Shown one piece after another: positions 23,570 to 33,900 of a stretch of DNA of 64,000 nt (position 1 is its first letter; each line of letters starts with the position of its first letter). The stretch is taken from contig OW121847.1 of assembly GCA_933228895.1 (NCBI GenBank), forward strand, positions 82,997,656-83,061,655, written 5' to 3'. The DNA is from Platycnemis pennipes. Lineage: Eukaryota; Arthropoda; Insecta; Odonata; Platycnemididae. Position numbers and translations under genes: made by a program. Under the pieces are notes generated by a model. That model searched no databases, had not been told where the DNA came from, and worked only from the letters and a program-made list of their open reading frames with translations.

Positions 23570-23795
23570 GTCTCCAGTCGTTGGCGAGAGGAGATGTCCG
23601 TGCATTGGCATGTTAACGGAATGGGAGTAACCCAGCGTCCGTACCCCGGGACGGATTTATCTTCGACGATCTCGCGGGGCTTATCGCCCTTCGGTTTTTT
23701 CGGCGAGCTCAATGGATTGTGCTACGCGTTTCCAGTAGCGACGAACAGATTCTCCGTCGTCGACGCTTCTGTGATGTCGCTTGCGCCAACAGATA
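23570..23795 (-). pseudogene. Possible relic of the lost UNC93-B N-terminal tail
   Basis: Minus-strand translation in one frame reads ITEASTTENLFVATGNA, then TAG (23724-23722), then HNPLSSPKKPKGDKPREIVE and DKSVPGYG, ending at TAG (23568-23566). This frame is offset by one base from the exon 1 frame. The stretch SSPKKPKGD...VEDKSVPG resembles SSKDVKKGATDG...VDAKSLPG in the UNC93-C tail, and ENLFVATGNA sits where copy C has DTFLVEVDSSG. This suggests that the ancestral N-terminal tail of copy B was broken by a nonsense codon and a frameshift. The similarity is short and low-complexity, so this is tentative. Confidence 0.35.
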
Positions 23796-24439
23796 GCGGT
23801 GTAGTTGCGTAACTCGGAAGCTTTAATGGCACACAGTGCGTGAGAGTTACCTCACGTTTTGAAGGATGGCAAACGGAATCGAGCGTTTACAAACACCATA
23901 TCCTACCCATTCCCGTTTGTGATTTATATTGTTATTGTTTCGCGGTTTGAAATCACGTCAACATCAATATAAGAGATAAAATCGAAGTGAGATTTTAAGA
24001 TATCTTATTTTCCCAGGAATAAAATCACGTTCGACTCTGGTTTTACCCAGAGTTTTGAATTATGATTATAACCAGAGATTGAATATGTTTCTACAGATGC
24101 ACAGTCAATTCCTTCCCTACGACATACCTTCTCCGAGAAAAATAGTAATGCTTTTCCGATAAAATTGGGTCTCACCAGAAGGGGAAGCTGATTTACTCCA
24201 AAACGTCATGCGACGAAGTATTTTGCCCGGAACATTCGTCCATCCGAAAAATCTTACGCATAACGAAAGAATCGACTCAAGCGATCAGTGATGACTCTTC
24301 GTTGCAACTGATAGCAGCTGGTGCCCACAAGCGCATTTTATCTAGCGTGGCCTTAATTGAATGGTTCAACTATCTGCATAGTTGCTGACTGAATATTTAG
24401 CGTCGGAAAGTCGTGTCATTGTTCTTGGTAAAAAAAGTA

Positions 24440-24620
24440 CCGCGGCAGCCAGGCTGCTAGCATGCCGATCTGACACCCCAAAGGTCTCGGAATCGAATCC
24501 CTCCACAGGTTGGGCGGTACATTTATCTTAGAGTTAAGTCAGGTTAGGCGGTGATAACCTCAGTAATTGTAGCACCTCCAAATCTAATTCAATTACTATG
24601 CAGCAAATACAAAAAGGCTT
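24440..24620 (+). repeat. tRNA-like SINE
   Basis: An A-box-like ccaggctgctagcatgcc and a B box (ggtctcggaatcgaatccct) are followed by the body gttaagtcaggttaggcgg and a short tail. A related body (tttaagttaggttaaatcag) occurs at about 27175. Plus orientation. Confidence 0.6.
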
Positions 24621-26415
24621 CCATTTCTGAGCGTTTGAAATGAAAAATATATACAGCCTTCGTTAGTAAATATACCTTTCACAAATTAATTTTATACCAG
24701 ATCATTAGCTATTAAGTGTTGAAATATTAATCGGTATAATCTCAAGAAAACGAAAGAAAGTAACTGTCGCAACGCGAAATCGAAATGCTCCGTCTGCACC
24801 TTGACCCTGTATTTTTGGGCACACATTTATTCTCAAAACAAATAGTAGTGAGTACTCAAGTAGCATGTCTCCATTAATTCAATTATGCTCGGCTGTTTTA
24901 AAAATTCTTACATTTAGGGCTCACGTATCTCCTGGCGATACTTTTATTGTATTAATTAATGGCTGAATTCCCCAATAAATCTTCGCCAAAATCTCAATAT
25001 TTTCCCCATTCCGTTTTGGGAGATTTTATTCGTGTTTCTTCCGAATCATATCACAAGATTAAGGATTCAAGCATCAATATGTAGAGCATAAGTATCATGA
25101 AAATCATGGGATCGAGTTTGTGAAGTCAACGAAATGTAGATTATACCTATCTTCACTCCCGGAAAATGTTGAATTATGTACGGTTATCCAATCAATACCT
25201 CACTCTTCGAGTGATTTTTAGCCATCTAGGCTCATTCTTGATATGTTTCCCGTTGAATCTTTGAGTTAACTAATGACTACGTACCACATCAGTCCCTGGC
25301 CGTCAGCCAGTAAGCCTGGCCTTGCCGTGATCCATGTAAGTAAACTATTTATCAGTCTCCGTTCAAAGCCTTATGTTTATCTTCTCATGAAGTGGGCAAA
25401 TAATGTAAACGGGGACTCGGTAAGCTACCACGGACATGATCCTGGCATAACCTTCTTCTTATGTATTCCAGCCACGACTTTCTCATCTCGCGTTCTCCAC
25501 CATGGGGTCGGTTGATTATTCATATGATGTGGAAGCACGCTCCGTTTAATTAATGCTTGTCCCACGTTTGAATGTGCGCCTAAATTACTGTACTCGAACA
25601 TGAAAAACTAATTTAATGGTCCCCTATTTCGAAGCGACATGTTTTCCCTTAAAATTTCACTTCCCCTGATAGCCTAACTAAAAACGTCTTTGCCTTGCCG
25701 ATGGAAATCCGAATATTTTCAAGCCATCTGCTGAAATTTTACAGTTAATTTCACACTATATGATGAAAATGTGTAACGAAAGTGATGATTTAGGTTGGAT
25801 ATAACCTGCTCCACCCACAAACTCTACCCCGATGACATTAGAGTAAATACCAAGAGGAATGGTTTTCCATTTCTTTTCATAACAATTCCCGAGAATTAAT
25901 GGCACTTGAAAAAACTTAGGGCATATTCGGTGATGGGGACTGAGGTTAGATGAGCGCCTGATTGGTGACATTAATTTTCGATTAAATAACTGTAGCAATT
26001 TTGATTCTCGAAATATATAGCTGAATTGGGGAAAATGGTGGGAATGTCATTCATTTAAAAAACCGTTCATTCAAAACCGTGCACCCTCATCTACACTTAG
26101 AGCAAACCTGATAATGATGCCATGTGAAAGTGGTAAAAATGCTCGAGTGGCTCGAATGAAACCCATTCAAGTTACTTCATGATCACTCACAAACAAGGAA
26201 CTGCGGAGAAATTGAGATTCTTGAACGATCAGAGCGAAAAGGAGTTTCGCATAGAATGAATTCCAGGAATACCTACTCCACGACGACTTCGATTGCGGGT
26301 AGCACGTGGTTGGAGGATAGCCAAGCTCAGGGAAGGATGACGATAAGAGCGCAGCGGAGCGTACCTTACTTAACAAACCGCTCTCCTAGGCGTAACAATC
26401 TCAGGACACCCTCCA
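24621..26415. other. Spacer or 5' intron of UNC93-B, no feature seen
   Basis: AT-rich sequence with no supported feature. If the CpG-rich patch at 26.4-26.96 kb is the UNC93-B promoter, this is the intron between a non-coding first exon and coding exon 1. Confidence 0.35.
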
Positions 26416-26419
26416 AGTG

Positions 26420-26960
26420 AAGTCTTTCGTGAATGCGGCCTCGAGGAAAAAAAAAAAGATACCGACCCACTCACCCGCTTGTTTCCCGTTCCGCCACCGC
26501 CAGCTGCTTGCAGCGCGCGCATAGTCGTGTCCATTGCACGTTCGTTACTCCTCGAGGCGGAGAGAAAGAGTCGGAACACTCGCTCGCGAGATCCCGAGGC
26601 GGAACTCGACGATGGGCCACCGGGAGCGATGAATTACGGGCTCTCCGCGGGCTGGGAACAACGGGTGCTGAAATCATCGCAATCTCCTCCCCCGCCTCCA
26701 TCGCTCGAGGCGCTGCAGCTGCAATTCGCACAACGGTGCGAAAATCTGAGGAACGCACTTACCGACCGCGCGTGACGTCACCGGGGGAACCGGACAAGTG
26801 GCGGCGATCGAGAGAGGGCATCGCGATCGGAATGCGCGGAAAGAGGGAATCTCGTCTGAGATGCGCGGGAGAAGCGTCCTTCCCGTGGATTTCTCCCACC
26901 TCGACATTTTGAGGCGTTAACTCCACCACTTTCGAATGACTTCACTCGACAATCAGTCAA
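26420..26960 (-). promoter_or_regulatory. CpG-rich patch, candidate UNC93-B promoter and first exon
   Basis: A sharp CpG-rich patch in AT-rich DNA, 3 to 3.5 kb upstream of UNC93-B coding exon 1 and beyond the 3' end of UNC93-C. It contains a perfect palindromic CRE (tgacgtca, 26773-26780) and, on the minus strand, a strong 5' splice site GGTCG|GTAAGTGCG with the GT at 26762-26761. That suggests a non-coding first exon ending at 26763 and spliced to the exon carrying the ATG. I see no unambiguous TATA box. Long frames on both strands here (e.g. 26433-26912) are chance products of high GC. Confidence 0.45.
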
Positions 26961-27079
26961 AATGTGGAGCGCCTGTCACTTTCTCGAAGCAGGCAGGCCA
27001 TTGATGAAAATAAACGCTACATTCAAACGATCTCCAGAGGACCCACAAAAAATCATTTATTTATTTTCGGCCGACCGTG

Positions 27080-27245
27080 GTTCAGCTGTCAACGCACCGT
27101 ACTTGTTAAAGGTCGTGGGTTCGAATCTCCTCTTGCGTATAGATTTCACGTTTGTCCTAGGATTAGGCATAGGTTTAAGTTAGGTTAAATCAGTGCGAGA
27201 GAGCTTTTGGAAAACCCCAAAACCTATTTCTACTGCTACTTATTT
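27080..27245 (+). repeat. tRNA-like SINE
   Basis: A-box-like stretch (ttcagctgtcaacgcacc) and B box (cgtgggttcgaatctcct), then taggcataggtttaagttag. Body related to the copy at 24440. Confidence 0.6.
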
Positions 27246-27499
27246 ATTTTGGCTTCCTACCATTTAGGGTAGGTTTTGACGGAGACTCCCACTCTATTTC
27301 TCCTTCACATCTCTTTGCTGTACAATTCTACCTTCCCTATATCTCTCTTCAGATTAGTGTACTCTCTACCTCTTCTCGTTCCTCCGGAAATGGCCGATTT
27401 CTTCTTCTCTCTTCCTTACTTTCTTATCTTGCTTCCTTAAATAATCACCTTCAAAATTTTATCGCCCCCTATTAATGGCTCCACTCACCTACTCTTACA

Positions 27500-27805
27500 G
27501 GATATTTGGGGGAGGCCAATGACGGCTTAACATCATTAAGGCCTGGAGGTATATTAGGTGGATGTAGGAATATTTCAGTGAGCAGAGGAGGAGTGGAGTT
27601 AAACCCAGAGACGGTATGAGCCTACTCTCTGACAAAAGATGCCAAGGGATCCTCAGTTTTACTCATATCCGATGGACTGAGAACTGAGCTTTAAGAGCCA
27701 TCCGCAGTGCCCAAGAAATAATGGGTATTCTATAAAAAAAAAGTTCTGCCGCGGCTGAAATTCGAACCCAGGACTTTGGTAAAGGAATCCATTACTTTAC
27801 CAAAC
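27500..27805 (-). repeat. tRNA-derived SINE, diverged full-length copy
   Basis: Main-family blocks in order: gggggaggccaatgacggc, taggtggatgtaggaa, gagcctactctctgac, gatgccaagggatcc, ending with the reverse-complement head aattcgaacccaggactttg. Pol III head at the high-coordinate end. Confidence 0.7.
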
Positions 27806-28457
27806 CAAACATCGAAAGCTGAACATTTTCATGCTTAAATTTCTCTCCAAAACGATCACTTAATGAGCTATTTTGGTTTTGCTGACTAAACAACAATACT
27901 TGAAAATCCTTCCCCTTCTCAACCCCTGGAATTTAGGTATAAATATTATCACCTGGAGTTACGCCGTATTACCTAAGGGAATGCGAACTTTTGATACTGT
28001 AAAGTCGTCGTTTAGTCGACCTTTTGGTAGTCCGCTGAATATTTATGTCAGCTTAATATTGATTAGAAAATGTTTTGTACTTCAAGGACAAGTTTTTGAC
28101 ATCCAAATAAACATTTTTATGGCTTCAGAGCTGCCTCCTCTTCTGTCTAGTGAGTTAGGAATGGTAGCAGTACAGTTCCACAGATTTGAATACATCTGAA
28201 TCTAGCAAATATTTTGCAAATTTTCATGGCAAAATTTGTACACCTGTATTTGAAAACGTTAGTCAAAGAATATCGTCAAGGGAAGACGACTGATATTTTG
28301 CTGGTTGAATAGAATGCAGATAGCTAAGTTCTTCTAAAACTTTATAATTAGTATTTTTGCTCAATCCTATCGACTCTCTCAGTTCACCACACACCGTAAT
28401 ATATTCTCTGGGGTTAAAACGAAAGTGCTTGTGATAATTTTCTAGTTCGTTTAAATG
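27806..28457. other. Unassigned spacer with two AT-rich frames
   Basis: Holds a plus frame at 27873-28199 and a minus frame at 28263-28463 (contains HKHFRFNPREYITVCGELRE). The second looks slightly protein-like, as an old transposon frame might, but I cannot name a family and do not call it a gene. Confidence 0.3.
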
Positions 28458-28502
28458 GAACACACTCCTCTAAGCTCCCATGGAGCTTAGAGGAGTGTGT
28501 TC
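28458..28502. repeat. 45-bp perfect palindrome, 21-bp arms and 3-nt loop
   Basis: The left arm gaacacactcctctaagctc... (28458-28478) is followed by cat and then the exact reverse complement, ending ...gaggagtgtgttc (28482-28502). There is no mismatch. Neither flank shows target duplication, and pairing stops abruptly at the arm ends. Confidence 0.85.
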
Positions 28503-30540
28503 GGCTCAGGCTCAAAAGGAAAATCAGAGGCACGATATACTTTGATTAAAAATTTGTGGTTCAACGTTTGAATTAGTAAATGTGTTTAAATTAGTAAAAC
28601 CAGAAAGAGGAATACCCCGATACATGGCTATATTTGGAATAATACAGGATTATATTTTCCTTAATGTTTTTTTTAATTTAATCATAAATTACAAAAATAC
28701 ACATGCTACTGTATAATACATCTTAAATTTTATAATTATTTCGTAATGCATATCAATTGTTCAATTAATTCCTTAATATTTATTTAAAAAAATAACCTTT
28801 AAGCCAGTCGCAACCTGAAATAAGTTATACCTTTCGTAAGAACTGGATTGGCCAAAACATGATTTTTCTGCAAGAGCTCATTGCGTTAGGAACCGTCTGA
28901 ATCGTCACTAGCACCCGAGAAAATCATTTACATTGAAAACTGTTCAGATTCAGATGGCATCCCATTGAGCTTAGTGTTGCATTGGCGTCGGTAAAATTTG
29001 TCTCCAGATTTTTCAATGTAAAATGGAATGCGCACTTAAAAATTGATACAATTGGCTTCTCTATCACGTTTATTATCTTAAATAAAATTAAGCTATCTTT
29101 CAGTCTCAGAGTTAAATATTAAATACTTATTTCCTGAGGTATATTGTTCATTACTTATGATCTGATAGAATAAAATACATGCGCAAATATTTATATTTTA
29201 AACGACTTGCTCATTATTCTTGCCTGTTTCTTCCAACCCTAATGAATTCATTTATCACAAAAATGAAAGATAAGGTGAATAGATTTGTATGAAGACTTAG
29301 AAAGTGAATTAATCTACTAAATCATCATAGCTTAACACATAGATTCCAAGCGAGTTTTAATCAATGAGCAACAACACAATCCATACACTTATTGGAAATA
29401 AATGTTCCTGTCCATGTCCTTCACCGTAGAGCGACGACTGGTGTGCATGTCCCTTGAAAATCCTTGATTTCAATGTAGCTTGTTTTTCAACCGAGACTTT
29501 ATCTCTTCCGCAAAAGCAGTAAATCGGACAATGTCGGCGTAGTCTTACTGCATAAAAAACGTCGCACCAATTTACTCAGCCGACAACTACCTACTTTACG
29601 TGCCCTTACATGGCCATGGTGTTTTCTCTTCGAGTCCCTTCGCCGAAAGAGTCCATGAGAAGAGACTGCTTGAATAGGATTCTGGATTCGGTTGCGACTG
29701 ATTTCCACTCCATCGAAGCCGGTGCAGTCCTCGGAATCCTCTAGCCTGCTCACTGGAAGAACAACCTCGTAAATCCGTACCTGAGACGGCGACGCGGACG
29801 CGCAACTCCATCTGGCGCGCCGGCTGGAAATTCGCGAGCAAAATATCGAAAGCACACCTGCAACGTGTTAATGCAGCACTAGGGTTATTCCCTAGCCCGA
29901 TTAACTGAAGTCTTCAACGCGCACCAACTTCCAGGGTATATAATCGTCTCTTGATTTATTTTTATCCCACAACAAGAACTGAATTTCTGTCACATATAAC
30001 ATTAATCTCCTTTGATATAATACAGTGGAAGAGCAACAAACAACACGCAATGTGCATTTAAGACGAATCACGGCCAGCTTCATAAAACTTCATCGCTCAA
30101 ATAGAACTTTACGACAGTCATTCCAATCTTACCCGCTTCCTGTAAAATGAATCCGCCGTCACAGCGGTATTTAACTAAACGTGAAGGTTCTCGGATGCTT
30201 GCCCTGCTCAATGCAGCACAATCAGAGGGACAAGGTGAGAGAACCCTGGTATGAGCATGGCGAGGAGATTGTTTCTTTGAAAAAGATTAATAAATAATAA
30301 TCCCACTTGTTCCCTTCATTCGGGTTTCGGGTCCTCCGCCTTCTGAATGGAGGCGTCAGTCGACCAGAGGACGAAGACATTCAGCCTCGACGCACGAATA
30401 AATACCCACTCCAGTCCAATGATGTGAGGTGAGGGATGGCGATAAATAATGACATAAGATGGAAGGTGAAGTGATTTGTTCCCTTGCCACCCCATGTGGC
30501 ACAACGGAGACGAATGTCGCCTCCCGCCGAGAGAGGCTGC
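28503..30540. other. 3' flank of UNC93-C, no gene seen
   Basis: The first few hundred bases below 30541 should be the 3' untranslated region of UNC93-C. The nearest AATAAA on the minus strand that I noticed is at 29960-29955. The overlapping minus frames at 29499-29855 are in a moderately GC-rich patch and resemble nothing known to me. Confidence 0.4.
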
Positions 30541-30950
30541 TCAGAAGTGCGTGATGATCAGGTCGTCGTCGAGGTCATCGTTCTCCCACTCGGGTACCGC
30601 CTCCTCTGTCATCTCGGCAGCGGCGACGGTGGTAGTGGTGGACAGGACCTCGGCGGCCTTGATCTCTTTGCCTTCCTTGAGCCCGCTTCCGACGGCGACC
30701 GCGGAAGCGTTGAGGGCGGCTGTCAACGCCTCCTTCAGGGCCCGCCTCCGGAGTCGCCTCTGGTGCAGGACCTCCACGGCCGCGTAGCCCGCGACGCCCA
30801 AGCTGAGGACGGCCGCCATCACGTACAGCTTCATGCGAGCGCACAAGTGGGTGGAGTAGGCGTAGGCGACAACGAAGCCCGCGGATTCCCACAGGCGGAA
30901 GTTGCTGAAGGCGGCCTCTTTGTTCCGCCTGAAGAGGGTCCCATACAGAC
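30541..30950 (-). CDS. UNC93-C coding exon 5 (C-terminal)
   Basis: Encodes residues 536 (split codon G|GT) to 671 and the stop. The acceptor is cactcacgacag before GTCTGTATGG. It opens with GLYGTLFRRNKEAAFSNFRL and WESAGFVVAYAYSTHLCARM, the classic family block, then a helix (KLYVMAAVLSLGVAGYAAVE). It continues into a basic segment (HQRRLRRRALKEAL) and an acidic end WENDDLDDDLIITHF. UNC93-B lacks everything after the helix apart from 13 residues. The 223-residue plus-strand frame across this exon is an antisense shadow caused by high GC. Confidence 0.92.
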
Positions 30951-33900
30951 CTGTCGTGAGTGGGGTGGAATATACAAGAAGAGAGGGATACGAATCAGGG
31001 CAAGCGCTTTAGCTTCACAAGGTCGACTGAGTTCTGGTAGGGCGTCTTTTTCCCCGAAATCAACCCCCCGTGGAAAAGGTATCATGGGACCATGCCATTT
31101 TCCTTTCGCAATGGATAAGCAATTTCTTTCCGTTCATCCCAGTCAAATTCCATAATTTTGACTCAACTTGCGATAGGAGGAAAAACAAACTGGAAAAAAT
31201 CATTATGAGAGGTATGAGCTGCCTTATTTTCTCTCTGACTCAGAAAAATTAATCCGTAGGGGACATTTTTAAGCGCGCAAAAATATTTTCGACGATCTCT
31301 TCTAAGACTTAACTTACTGCTAACCATTGTTCTAAAAAATAATACAATGAAAATATTCCCATTCAGTGAACGAGAAGAAAGCAAGTGTTCTTTGACTGAA
31401 AGAAAAAGGGATCCTCAATACGAGTAGAACTATTCAAATAAAACTGTAGTAGTATACTTATATCAAGGTCATTTCTAGATTTCATATAACTGTTTTCTTC
31501 TTATTATAATTCAATTATAATCGTTGTAGTCGAGAAAGGGTCCTTTGGGGAGTTTAATGATTTCTCTCATTCTATCCATTATGGCACCAGTGCTGTAACT
31601 AGCTTCTCCAACTTTCCTTTCCGAGGAATGAAATCTAATAGCAGAGTTAAGAGGCGATTAAGGAAATTATTTGGATAAAGAATGCCAGGGTTAATTTTTC
31701 GGCTCCGTTAAACGTTTAGAATGGCTAATAAGATCAAATTATGTAGTAATCTGATGATTAAAGCAAGGGATACAAAAAATTTAATGACATATCACACTCA
31801 AAGGAAACGTCAATTGAGAGCTGGCGTCAAGGCGGATGGTAAAAACCGGTTCTTTCACGGGTGTCATAATAGGTATACGAGAATCTGATATCTCATACGT
31901 CAGTTTAAGTTTAATTTTATCTGGTTAATCATTAACTGCTTACTTTCTTGATGACTCACATAAATCATTGCGACGTCTAATTATCTTTTTAATACAATGT
32001 CATGTATTGTATTTGTTGTATGTCATGTATTGTAATTTTTAAGTATGTCCATTTGTTTTCCGGACAGCATATTACGCAAATTCTTATTATTTATGCCACC
32101 TGCACAAATATTGAGATATTCAAGGAAACTAACTTATTTTTCTTGGATTTGATACCCACTATGTAAATTAGTGGAAAAAATTAATAGAACTACTCTCCGG
32201 TGGTCATTAAAAAACTAGGGCATTAAATATGTAGAATTGTCGGCCACAAATATGACATAAAAACGCAATGATACAGCCGAAATTAACTATGTATATTCTC
32301 CAACAAACGAAAGTGATAATTGCATTCGTCTACCTAAGTCTGCAGCAGCAGTGCTCAAGCTCATGTATGAAAGAGCATAGTATTCAGTGACCCTAGTAGT
32401 CTCAGGGCAAGTAAAAAAATCAAAGGATCGATTGCCGCCTCTTATAGTGTGCACCTACGGCTGCTGAAGCAGTGCACCTAAGAAAACTGTTCATATAAAC
32501 CAAAACGGTGGTTGTAAATAACAGTTAATTCCGTGAGAAGAAAAAACGAAGAGTTTACGAATTATAAAGAACTGAATTCTTTAATAATAAGGTATTCGAA
32601 AAATGACTAAAACATGTCTAATTAGACTTCCATTAAAAACTGCAGGATCACAATGGTGTTAAGCCTATACAGCGTAAATGGCGAGGCGTTAAAATACTAA
32701 TCCGACTGATATTCCCGAACAAGGAAGAATCCGCCACCTTGCTCGATGAGTATCGTTACAGGAAACAAAGAGTCACATTCCAGAAGGACCACTTCCAAGG
32801 GAACGTAACCAAGGCATACGAGCAGACATCACACTAGAATCATAGCCATGACACTGATGAGTTACTACCTATACGGTACGTAAATATTCAGCGGGAATTC
32901 ATAGCCTATTTTCTAACATATGAGTCTTAACACGATAACACTTAATTTTTATTTTTCTTGGTCGATCCGGTTAAGACCATTTTTATTAATGGGGTGGATA
33001 TATTGTCATGCATAACAAAAACGTCTGAACCATATAAGTAATGGAAATGCGAGTTCCTTGTGAGTGGCTCAATGCCAATATATCCCTTTTCTTATGTTAC
33101 CGTGTAACTTTCTCATCTCGTGCTACCATTTGCAAGACGGTGATTGACGAGCTGGGCGCCTGATCCAAAGGCGGAGAACTTTTATCTGGTGGCAGGAGTC
33201 GTTGTCGTGCTTTTATTCCTCCGATTAATCAGACGATATCACATTTATCAGTATCCCAAGCCACTCAAACACCGCCACTTCCTCGGCTATTCAATCCACA
33301 TGAGGCAGCCCGCAATCAGAGGATTCCCTTTCATGATTTCTTCTCTCCTGTAACTTCATCTACATTTAACTACCAGCCGACCTCTTTTAAGGCCCTTGGC
33401 AAGAGTGGCTCGACCCCGAATGCTAACCTTATTCTTTGATATATGAGTAACTCTGCATGAATATGGTTGAGTTTTTGATTCAAATAAAGAACCGCTTAAA
33501 CCATAATGTTGCTCCTCATGACTGCGACTTTTTCTCGGAAAAAAACAGTATTATCTGAATGTTTGATTCCTAATTATTAAGAGTAACTTCTCTTTCTGTG
33601 CTCGCCTGCAAATATGATAAGGGGCAAGTACATTAGATTCTATTTCACAACAAACGAGTAGGATTTTCTCCTTGTAACTTGAGGTGATATATATATTTCA
33701 TTTTTTCGCTCCAGACATTTTTACCTAGTTGTACATGAAGACAAGATGTATTTCATTTCGGGACTCTTCAAACAAGCTAAATCTTCAACAAAGATTTGCA
33801 GAAATCATTTAATATTTTTCAAGAGACGACATTCACTGCAAAAGCCTTCTGGAATAGCGACCTCGCGGAAATATCGCGGACTCCCTAAATTCCGGCTATG

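Noticed and set aside
26433..26912. 159-codon plus-strand frame
   Set aside because: Same reason: a CpG-rich patch with multiple competing frames and no family resemblance.
28263..28463. Minus-strand frame with protein-like composition
   Set aside because: 66 codons, no family I can name, ends inside the palindrome region; possibly an old transposon frame but unsupported.
30484..31155. 223-codon plus-strand frame
   Set aside because: It is antisense to UNC93-C exon 5, which has clear homology and splice phase; the frame is open only because the exon is GC-rich.
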